A stretch of DNA of 9,621 nucleotides from an uncultured Asticcacaulis sp. Its GTDB lineage: Bacteria; Pseudomonadota; Alphaproteobacteria; Caulobacterales; Caulobacteraceae. Within the stretch, counting starts at the first letter, position 1, and every line of letters begins with the position of its first letter. Positions 1-6,552 of this stretch are shown here, in pieces. Both the position numbers and the translations under genes were made by a program. Under the pieces are notes generated by a model. It was not told the origin of the DNA. It saw nothing but the letters and a program-made list of their open reading frames with translations, and made no database searches. The DNA lies in assembly GCA_946480125.1 (NCBI GenBank), contig CAMLIY010000105.1:1-9621 (forward strand), read 5' to 3'.

Positions 1-2393
1 TTTCCGTTTTGCTGTGGGCTAGCCATGCCGGAGCACAGGAGGCAGCGCCACCTGCATCGCCCACGGCGAGTACCGAAACAGGAACTACCGAAGTCATCGT
101 AACCGCCAGTCGCCGGTCGCAGTCCCTGCAGAATACGGCAATGACCGTGAACGTCACCACTGGCGAGGATCTGAAGAAATACGAACTGCTCGACACAAAA
201 GACCTGGGAAAAGTTGTTCCCGGCTTGCAACTGACCAACACGACCGGACGCAATAATACCGTGACGTTGCGCGGTGTCGGTTTTGACCCCGATTCCGGAA
301 CCAGCCCGACAGTCCAGGTCTATTGGAACGAAGTGCCTACTAGTGCTAATGCCGTTTTCACGGCGCTGTACGATGTGGGTCAGATCGAAGTGCTAAAGGG
401 ACCGCAAGGTCTTTTGCGCGGCCTGTCTTCGCCGGCCGGCGCCATCACCATTACAACCAAGCGTCCGAGTTTCTCCGGAGCGCATGAAGGCTACGTGCAA
501 GCCACAGGTACGGATCTTGGCGCCTACAATGCGCAGTTCGGTTACTCGATGCCGCTCGGCGACAATTTTGCGCTGCGCGTTGCCGGTGTATCTGATGGAA
601 ACCGCGTCAACCAAGTGCGCAATGTTAACAATGGCGAACGCTCCAAAAGCTCGACCGACAGCGCGCGTGTGACATTGGGCTGGAAGCCGTCTGACGATTT
701 CACGGCCTACTTCACCTACCAGTATCTTCTCAACACGGCTCGCCAGTACAATCAGGTCTTCGGTCCAGGTAATACGCCGGTCTCGGCCTTCGGTGATTTG
801 ACACCATCGGGACCAGCCATCGACGTCGATGATTATCAAGGTGTCACCGACGGTAAAAACCGCTTCAAGAACCTGGCGCAATTCTGGAATGCCAACCTGA
901 ACTGGGATCTTGGCAGCGCCAATCTGTCATTCATTGGCGGGTACCAGAAATTCACACTGGATGTGTTGAATGATGCAGACAGCGCCAACGCGATCCCGGG
1001 TTACGCCAGTCCGCAAATTCTGCATAGCGACAACACCTCCAAAACCGCCGAGTTGCGGCTATCGTCGAAAGACAATGACACCTTCGGCTGGGGCCTTAGC
1101 GCTTTCTACGAAAAGGATTCCGGCACGACGGTGAGCAACCAGCGCGGAGACTCGTTCTTCGGACCGTTCCCTGTCGTCTATGGTCTTTACCTGCCGATCG
1201 AGTCCAACGTCACGATTCCTGTAGATGCCGAGACAGTGTCTTTCAATGCCAACGGTCGATACAAGACGGGGCAATTCACCCTGGAAGGCGGCCTTCGGTA
1301 CACCATCAGCAAAAGCACGCGTATCGCCGATATCTTGGCCACGTCTCCGGGCTACGCTGGTTTCCCAGCGTTCGGTATTCCCGCCATTCCGGCTTTCTCA
1401 CAAAACATTGAGGGCATCCCGGCCAACCTGCGCAATCAGCAGGATGAACCAATCACGGGCGGCCTGACGCTAAGCTGGCAACCCACCAAAGATTTGACTG
1501 GTTACGTGTCCTACGGCCGCTCCTATCGCTCGGGCTCGGCTGGGATTGCGCCTCCCGCCGGAATCTCTGACGATTTGATCGCAACCCATGGCGAAGTCAC
1601 TGATGCTTTGGAGTTAGGTGTGAAAGGGTCGCTGTTTGATCGCCGGGTCCGATATACACTTGCTGCCTACGACCAGAAAATCGACGGCTATCTGACCCGC
1701 CTGACGTCCATCTATTACAATTGCCCGGACTACTTTGGCCAATGCACGGGCGCCGGGGCGCCGATCAACAATGCCACCGAATCTCCAAACGGAACAACCG
1801 ACGTCAATTATAACGGTAACGCCAAGGTACAGGGCATCGATGCGACGCTATCTGCGCGTCCGACGGATAATTGGGATTTTCAGCTCAATGCGTCTTACGC
1901 TCATGCGCGTTGGGACAAAGGCGTCTTACTTCCCTGTAACGATTTCAATGGTGACGGCACGCCCGACTCGGCTGGTGTGCCGAAAATTAGTGGCACCCGG
2001 AATGTCAGTTTCTGCCAGTACGAACGTCTGGCAGCCGTGCCGGACTTCAGCTTCTCCGGCAACACTGAGTACCGCTTTGCCCGTGGCGGCGACATGGAGC
2101 CATTCGTTCGTGGTCTCGTGAGCTACAAGCCATCCGTTATCCAGGAGCAGTCGAATTTCAAACTGCCGAGCACGACGCTCATCGATCTGTTCGCGGGCGT
2201 TCGTTTGAAGGATGGCCATTGGGAAATCACCGCGTTCGTCAAGAACATCCTCGACGAGCGTAAGATTACCAATATGCCTTTGGGTAGTAACTATCAGTGG
2301 GTGACGCAATCCGCACCCTACGACTCCGGCTACCGGTACATCAACACCACCACACCGCGCGAAATCGGCATAACGAGCTCTTACCGGTTCTAG
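1..2393 (+). CDS. TonB-dependent outer-membrane receptor, 5' partial
   Basis: Outer-membrane active transporter, probably for an oligosaccharide or glycoside, energised by TonB-ExbBD. The reading frame is open to the window edge (first whole codon at base 3). The visible start reads like the end of a signal peptide (LLWASHAGAQ), so the true start lies upstream; a TTG at base 9 is just an internal Leu codon. About 796 residues are visible, nearly full length for the family. A TonB-box-like segment (TEVIVTASRR) comes first. The plug domain follows, with VPGLQL, TLRGVG and IEVLKGPQGLLRG, then GAITITTKRP. The rest is a beta-barrel rich in alternating aromatic residues, ending in a terminal Phe (SSYRF) as barrel proteins do. 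One external-loop region (about 1722-2015) carries four Cys and a DxNxDGxxD motif. Neighbouring hydrolases suggest a sugar ligand, but the ligand cannot be read from the sequence. Family assignment is very secure; substrate is inference. Confidence 0.95.
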   Translation, partial: SVLLWASHAGAQEAAPPASPTASTETGTTEVIVTASRRSQSLQNTAMTVNVTTGEDLKKYELLDTKDLGKVVPGLQLTNTTGRNNTVTLRGVGFDPDSGTSPTVQVYWNEVPTSANAVFTALYDVGQIEVLKGPQGLLRGLSSPAGAITITTKRPSFSGAHEGYVQATGTDLGAYNAQFGYSMPLGDNFALRVAGVSDGNRVNQVRNVNNGERSKSSTDSARVTLGWKPSDDFTAYFTYQYLLNTARQYNQVFGPGNTPVSAFGDLTPSGPAIDVDDYQGVTDGKNRFKNLAQFWNANLNWDLGSANLSFIGGYQKFTLDVLNDADSANAIPGYASPQILHSDNTSKTAELRLSSKDNDTFGWGLSAFYEKDSGTTVSNQRGDSFFGPFPVVYGLYLPIESNVTIPVDAETVSFNANGRYKTGQFTLEGGLRYTISKSTRIADILATSPGYAGFPAFGIPAIPAFSQNIEGIPANLRNQQDEPITGGLTLSWQPTKDLTGYVSYGRSYRSGSAGIAPPAGISDDLIATHGEVTDALELGVKGSLFDRRVRYTLAAYDQKIDGYLTRLTSIYYNCPDYFGQCTGAGAPINNATESPNGTTDVNYNGNAKVQGIDATLSARPTDNWDFQLNASYAHARWDKGVLLPCNDFNGDGTPDSAGVPKISGTRNVSFCQYERLAAVPDFSFSGNTEYRFARGGDMEPFVRGLVSYKPSVIQEQSNFKLPSTTLIDLFAGVRLKDGHWEITAFVKNILDERKITNMPLGSNYQWVTQSAPYDSGYRYINTTTPREIGITSSYRF

Positions 2394-2410
2394 GCCGGAA
2401 GATCTGTTAT

Positions 2411-2457
2411 AATGGCTGCGTGTGCTACCTCCCCGTGGCGGACGCAGCCATTTTTTT
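2411..2457 (+). terminator. Intrinsic (Rho-independent) terminator after the receptor gene
   Basis: Bases 2411-2421 (aatggctgcgt) and 2442-2452 (acgcagccatt) form a perfect 11-bp inverted repeat around a 20-nt loop. The right arm runs directly into seven T residues (2451-2457). It sits 17 bases after the receptor stop codon. This is a classic intrinsic terminator and would separate receptor transcription from the hydrolase genes unless there is read-through. The loop is longer than usual. Confidence 0.85.
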
Positions 2458-2509
2458 GAAACTGATCGTTGCGTTCGTCAATTTTCGCCGATCTCCACTC
2501 CCGTATTTT

Positions 2510-2513
2510 GAGG
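2510..2513 (+). promoter_or_regulatory. Ribosome binding site that sets the GH1 gene start
   Basis: GAGG lies six bases before the ATG at 2520. It supports that start over the in-frame TTG at 2469, which has no Shine-Dalgarno sequence and would put 17 unlikely residues ahead of the twin-arginine signal peptide. Confidence 0.65.
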
Positions 2514-2519
2514 TCCCTC

Positions 2520-3935
2520 ATGCTTAGTCGTCGAAACTTTGGCGCCGTACTCGGCGCTGGTGCTTTGATTGGTGCCACATCGGATGCGCATGCGATCACG
2601 CCAGGCCGCAAATTTCCGTCGAAGTTCAGATGGGGCGCCGCAACCTCGGCTTATCAGATCGAAGGTGCGGTCAACGAGGATGGTCGCGGCGAGTCCATTT
2701 GGGACGTTTTTTCGCACACGCAGGGGAAAACGCTGAACGGCGATACCGGGGACGTCGCGTGCGACAGCTATCACCGCTACGGTGAAGACACACAACTTAT
2801 GAAGAACCTGGGCATGAACAGCTATCGCTTTTCGATTGCCTGGCCTCGTATCTTTCCCACAGGGCGTGGCACCGTCAATGCCAAGGGCATGGACCACTAT
2901 AAACGTGTTGTCGACAACCTGCTGGAAAACGGTATCGAGCCTCATATTACTTTGTTCCATTGGGACCTTCCCACCGGGCTTGAAGGCGGCTGGCAGTCGC
3001 GGGAAACATCATATGCCTTTGCTGACTACGCCGGCTATGTCGCAGAACAGCTGTCTGATCGGGTCGGGCATTTTATAACCACGAACGAATTCCAGTCGTT
3101 CGTAGAGGGCGGACACCTTGGCGGCTTGCATGCGCCCGGTTTGCGGTTGCCGCCGGCTCAGGTAAGACAAGTCGGGCATCACGCCGTGCTCGCGCATGGA
3201 CTGGCCGTTCAGGCGATCCGCGCAAAAGCGAAGCGTAAAGTGAAGATCGGGCTGGCGGAAAATACGAACTCGCCTGTGCCGGTGATCGAGACGCCCGAGA
3301 ATATCGCGGCGGCGCGCGCTGCGATGCGTTTGATGAACCGCTGGTATCTGACGGCGGTACTCGAAGGACAATATCCAGAGGATAATCTGACGGCGACGTC
3401 CAAACGGCCGGTTGTCGAGGCTGGCGATATGGCGATCATCGGGAGCCCGATCGATTTCGTTTCCCTGAATGTCTACGCGCCGACCTATGTGCGGGCTGCA
3501 CCGGAAAATCCATCCGGATACGCTGTCGTCTCAAGCCCGAAGACGTTTCCGTCCATCGGTCTGTCCTGGCTGAAGGTAGGTCCCGAAGCCGCCTACTGGG
3601 CCATCCGCCTCGTCAGTGAAAATTGGAAGCCTCGTTCCTTGTTCATCTCCGAGAATGGCTGCCCCTCGGCCGATGTCCTTGTAAATGGCAAGGTGAACGA
3701 CACCGACCGGGTGATGTTCCTGCGAAACTACGTCTCCAACGTTCAGCGTGCGGTTCGGGAAGGGTATCCGATCGACGGATACTTCGCCTGGAGCCTGCTC
3801 GATAATTTCGAGTGGGCCGAGGGGTATTCCCAGCGGTTTGGTATTCATTATGTCGACTTCGCCACCCAGATGCGTACGCCAAAGCTGAGTGCGCTGTGGC
3901 TGCGTGAAGTTATCAAGGGCAACGTCACTTTCTAG
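2520..3935 (+). CDS. Tat-exported GH1 family beta-glucosidase-like enzyme
   Basis: 471 residues, a normal length for GH1 plus a signal peptide. Retaining exo-beta-glycosidase releasing a terminal beta-glucosyl-type sugar, probably in the periplasm. The N-terminus MLSRRNFGAVLGAG with AHA at 23-25 is a twin-arginine signal; GH1 enzymes are more often cytoplasmic. Family landmarks: WGAATSAYQIEGA (Gln46), the YRFSIAWPRIFP segment, FHWDLP (His147), the acid/base region TTNEF (Glu190), nucleophile region ISENG (Glu378), and DNFEWAEGY (Glu431, Trp432) for sugar recognition. Both catalytic Glu are present. Oddities: the usual TFNEP reads TTNEF, and the usual NYY reads NVY, so it belongs to a divergent subgroup and may have a different leaving-group specificity. 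Start chosen by the SD at 2510-2513 and the signal peptide. It lies 66 bp before the GH3 gene, probably co-transcribed. Glucosidase activity is the best guess; galactosidase or fucosidase activity is possible in GH1. Confidence 0.93.
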   Translation: MLSRRNFGAVLGAGALIGATSDAHAITPGRKFPSKFRWGAATSAYQIEGAVNEDGRGESIWDVFSHTQGKTLNGDTGDVACDSYHRYGEDTQLMKNLGMNSYRFSIAWPRIFPTGRGTVNAKGMDHYKRVVDNLLENGIEPHITLFHWDLPTGLEGGWQSRETSYAFADYAGYVAEQLSDRVGHFITTNEFQSFVEGGHLGGLHAPGLRLPPAQVRQVGHHAVLAHGLAVQAIRAKAKRKVKIGLAENTNSPVPVIETPENIAAARAAMRLMNRWYLTAVLEGQYPEDNLTATSKRPVVEAGDMAIIGSPIDFVSLNVYAPTYVRAAPENPSGYAVVSSPKTFPSIGLSWLKVGPEAAYWAIRLVSENWKPRSLFISENGCPSADVLVNGKVNDTDRVMFLRNYVSNVQRAVREGYPIDGYFAWSLLDNFEWAEGYSQRFGIHYVDFATQMRTPKLSALWLREVIKGNVTF

Positions 3936-4001
3936 TCGCAGATGCCTGACGTTCGTCCCCTGCGTCATCCCAGGTCTACTGAGAATTATCGAGACATCAC
4001 C

Positions 4002-6362
4002 ATGAAAATCAGCCGCCGCTTTTTGCTTGCCTCATCTGCCGCGCTTGTCGCCACATCTACCGTGGCCAAGGAGGCCATGACCTACCGCAATGCGGTCGCG
4101 CCAATTCCGCTTCGGGTAAAAGACCTTTTGTCACGCATGACCCTTGACGAAAAAATCGCGCAGTTGTGTGGTCTCTGGTTCAGCAAGGGTAAGATTATCG
4201 ATTTAAAAACCGGCGCTTTTTCAACCGAAAAGGCCGCCCAGGCAATTCCAAACGGCATAGGGCATCTCGGCCGCCCGTCCGATACGGCTGGCCTGTCGTG
4301 GGCTCAGTTTTCCGATAACTCATTCCGCGAACCCGCAGATGCAATCGAATTTGCCAACGCGGTCCAGCACTATTCCGTGGAAAAGACACGTCTTGGCATT
4401 CCCGTCTTATTTCACGAGGAAACGGCACATGGACTGGCGGTCAAAGGCGCCACCTGTTTTCCAATCCCGACCGCCTTGGGCGGGACCTGGGATACGGATC
4501 TGATCGAAGAGATTTTCACCCATGTGGCGCGTCAAACGCGGGGCAGGGGTGTCGCCGTTGGTCTCAGCCCGGTGCTCGACCTCATTCGCGATCCAAGGTG
4601 GGGACGATGCGAGGAGTTTTTCGGAGAAGACCCATATCTTGTCGGAGAAATGGGACAAGCTGCCGTTCGTGGCCTTCAGGGGCGGACAAGGCCGATCGCG
4701 CCCGATCGCATCTTCTCGACTCTGAAGCATTTCATACACGGCACCCCGCAAAATGGTTTGAACACCAGCCCCTCTGATATGTCGGAGCGTGCGCTTCGGG
4801 AATATTACCTTCCGCCATTCCAGAAAGCTATTGGCGCCAATGCAGCGATCATTATGCCGTCCTACAATGAATTAGGCGGTGTGCCCTCACATGGCAACCA
4901 TATGCTGCTGGAGGAAACCGGTCGCGAGCTTCTCGGCTTCAAGGGGGCATATTTCAGCGATTATGGCGCCGTCGAAGAACTGGCAACCAAGCATCACATG
5001 GCCGCCGATTTGGAAGGGGCGGCGTTGCTCGCCATCAAGGCCGGGGTCGACGTAAATCTCCCGGACGGCGATTCCTATCAAAAGCTTGGCGCGGACGTCA
5101 AAGAGGGACGGCTGCCCATCGCCTACATCGATCGGTCCGTGTCGCGCGTTCTTGCCCTCAAGTTTGAAGCCGGTCTATTCGAGCGGCCATATGTGGATGC
5201 CGGCGAGGCGGCGGCCCTGTTGACTGTCCCGGCCGGACCGAAACTCGCTCTGCGAGCCGCGCAAAAAGCCATGACGCTGCTGAAGAACGACGGAATCCTT
5301 CCCCTCCACCCCGACAAGCCTCTGAAACTGGCCATCATAGGGCCAAACAGTGTCGCCCCGCTTATGGGTGGATATTCGGGCGTGCCTACGAACCCCATCG
5401 GCGTGTTGGAAGGCGTTCGTAGCGTCGCGGGGAAGGCTGTGATCATTGAGCAGGCGGATGGTGTCTGGATTAACAATCCAGACTCAAAAGGCCGCCGACT
5501 GCCTTACGCCGCGATGAGACCCGTGCCTAAAGCAGACAACGACAAGCGCATTGAAGAAGCCCGCTTGCTGGCGGAACGGTCGGACGTCATCTTGCTGGTC
5601 GTCGGTGATAATGAGCAGGTCACGCGCGAAGCGACCAGCGCCGCGGCGTCAGGTGACCGTAACTCAATCTATCTATATGGCGACCAGGACCGTTTGGTCG
5701 ATGTCATGCTGGCTTCGGGCAAGCCCGTCGTAACGGTATTGATAAACGGGCGGCCGTTGGCGGTGAATGCACTTGCGGCTAAAGCGAACGCAATCGTCGA
5801 GGCCTGGTACGCGGGAGAGCAGGGCGGAAGAGCGATTGCCGACGTGCTGTTTGGGAACGTCAATCCAGGTGGCAAGCTGACCGTCTCCTTTGCGCGCTCG
5901 GTCGGGGAAATTCCTGCCTTCTATGACCGGCATCCGTCATCAGATTTGGTCAACTATGTCGAAGGTAAGCGAACGCCTTTGTACCCCTTCGGTCATGGTC
6001 TCAGCTATACCACCTTCACGCTTTCGGCGCCGCGCTTGTCAAAATCGCAGATCTCCCGGAACGACAGTTTTACCATTGAGGTGGATGTTGCCAATACCGG
6101 TGCCGTGGCCGGCGATGAAGTCGTGCAAATCTATATCCGTGACACCGTCTCGTCGGCGCCACGTCCCGTCCTTGAGTTAAAGGCGTTCCGCCGGATCACG
6201 CTCCAGCCCGGCGAAACGAAAACTTTAAAATTCGACATGCAGCCCGACGCATTGGGCTTCTGGGACATCGATATGAAGTGGGCGGTCGAGCCGGGTGAAT
6301 TCCGGATAAGCGCCGGCAATAGCTCCGCAAGCCTGAAGCATGCCGTGCTGACGGTCGTCTGA
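4002..6362 (+). CDS. Tat-exported GH3 family beta-glucosidase/beta-xylosidase
   Basis: 786 residues, typical of three-domain GH3 enzymes. Retaining exo-beta-glycosidase, probably periplasmic. MKISRRFLLASSAA is a twin-arginine signal, which picks ATG 4002 over the in-frame ATG 3942 that has no SD; the SD for 4002 is itself weak (GAG at 3991). The N-terminal barrel (about 40-360) shows HEETAHG (138-144), RDPRWGR (196-202), the Lys242-His243 pair and the nucleophile Asp320 in SDYGAVEEL. The second alpha/beta domain (about 400-655) starts near LLKNDGILPL; Glu543 in TREATS is my candidate acid/base, by position and context only. A PFGHGLSYTTF signature (from about 662) leads to a C-terminal fibronectin-III-like domain with DVANTGAVAGDEVVQIYI. 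Glucosidase versus xylosidase cannot be separated by eye; the HEETAHG and SDY wording is compatible with either. It sits between the GH1 and GH39 genes with no terminator after it. Confidence 0.95.
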   Translation: MKISRRFLLASSAALVATSTVAKEAMTYRNAVAPIPLRVKDLLSRMTLDEKIAQLCGLWFSKGKIIDLKTGAFSTEKAAQAIPNGIGHLGRPSDTAGLSWAQFSDNSFREPADAIEFANAVQHYSVEKTRLGIPVLFHEETAHGLAVKGATCFPIPTALGGTWDTDLIEEIFTHVARQTRGRGVAVGLSPVLDLIRDPRWGRCEEFFGEDPYLVGEMGQAAVRGLQGRTRPIAPDRIFSTLKHFIHGTPQNGLNTSPSDMSERALREYYLPPFQKAIGANAAIIMPSYNELGGVPSHGNHMLLEETGRELLGFKGAYFSDYGAVEELATKHHMAADLEGAALLAIKAGVDVNLPDGDSYQKLGADVKEGRLPIAYIDRSVSRVLALKFEAGLFERPYVDAGEAAALLTVPAGPKLALRAAQKAMTLLKNDGILPLHPDKPLKLAIIGPNSVAPLMGGYSGVPTNPIGVLEGVRSVAGKAVIIEQADGVWINNPDSKGRRLPYAAMRPVPKADNDKRIEEARLLAERSDVILLVVGDNEQVTREATSAAASGDRNSIYLYGDQDRLVDVMLASGKPVVTVLINGRPLAVNALAAKANAIVEAWYAGEQGGRAIADVLFGNVNPGGKLTVSFARSVGEIPAFYDRHPSSDLVNYVEGKRTPLYPFGHGLSYTTFTLSAPRLSKSQISRNDSFTIEVDVANTGAVAGDEVVQIYIRDTVSSAPRPVLELKAFRRITLQPGETKTLKFDMQPDALGFWDIDMKWAVEPGEFRISAGNSSASLKHAVLTVV

Positions 6363-6411
6363 CCAGATAGCGCCGCTCATGTCGTGCATCGGTAATAAAC
6401 GTGATGGGTGA

Positions 6412-6440
6412 TTGACCTTTACGCTAAAATGAACGATAAC
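6412..6440 (+). promoter_or_regulatory. Putative sigma-70-type promoter before the GH39 gene
   Basis: TTGACC (6412-6417) and GATAAC (6435-6440) are separated by 17 bases, a standard spacing; the boxes match consensus at 5/6 and 4/6. A perfect TATAAT also occurs at 6447-6452, but without a good -35 at normal spacing (CTAAAA at 17 bp). Either would give a leader of roughly 90-105 nt for the gene starting at 6553. It suggests the last two genes can be transcribed separately from GH1-GH3. Inference from sequence only. Confidence 0.4.
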
Positions 6441-6445
6441 GTTCA
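6430..6445 (+). promoter_or_regulatory. Palindromic operator-like site overlapping the promoter
   Basis: The 16-bp TGAACGATAACGTTCA is a near-perfect inverted repeat: TGAACG and CGTTCA are exact reverse complements around a 4-base centre. It covers the putative -10 box (6435-6440) and abuts the TATAAT at 6447, where a repressor would block transcription. The embedded GATAACGTT resembles half of the operators used by LacI/GalR-family sugar repressors, but the match to that family's CG-centred symmetry is only partial. No regulator gene is visible in the window, so the protein that would bind it is unknown. Confidence 0.4.
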
Positions 6446-6483
6446 ATATAATCATTTCGGTCAGAGACTGAGGCAATACGCCG

Positions 6484-6514
6484 GGTGCGGTCCGCAGTTG
6501 CTGCGCCCCGCACC
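6484..6514 (+). other. Stable hairpin in the GH39 leader / intercistronic gap
   Basis: Outer stem of 7 bp: GGTGCGG (6484-6490) pairs with CCGCACC (6508-6514). A 2x2 internal loop separates it from an inner 5-bp stem: CGCAG (6493-6497) pairs with CTGCG (6501-6505) around a TTG loop. It is GC-rich and should fold in RNA. No T-run follows, so it is not an intrinsic terminator. It ends 26 nt before the AGGAG at 6541. Possible roles are mRNA stabilisation, processing or leader control; chance cannot be excluded. Confidence 0.5.
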
Positions 6515-6540
6515 ACACTCGACGCATAGACGTCATAAAC

Positions 6541-6545
6541 AGGAG
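6541..6545 (+). promoter_or_regulatory. Strong ribosome binding site of the GH39 gene
   Basis: AGGAG seven bases before ATG 6553 is the strongest Shine-Dalgarno sequence in the window. It fixes the start of this gene, and the neighbouring hydrolase genes have weaker sites. Confidence 0.8.
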
Positions 6546-6552
6546 AGAGCCT

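Noticed and set aside
393..881. Minus-strand open frame of 162 codons
   Set aside because: It is antisense to the conserved plug domain of the receptor; composition is shadow-like and rich in Arg.
2408..2413. Perfect TATAAT just before the GH1 gene, as a promoter
   Set aside because: No -35 box lies at 16-18 bp upstream, and it overlaps the terminator stem, so a transcript from it would end within about 40 bases.
3948..3957. Short palindrome GACGTTCGTC before the GH3 gene, sharing CGTTCGTC with 2472-2479
   Set aside because: Only four paired bases and one shared 8-mer; it does not match the 6430-6445 palindrome in layout, so chance is the simpler explanation.
3942..4001. Earlier in-frame ATG for the GH3 gene
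   Set aside because: It lacks a ribosome binding site and would add 20 residues ahead of a clear twin-arginine signal peptide.
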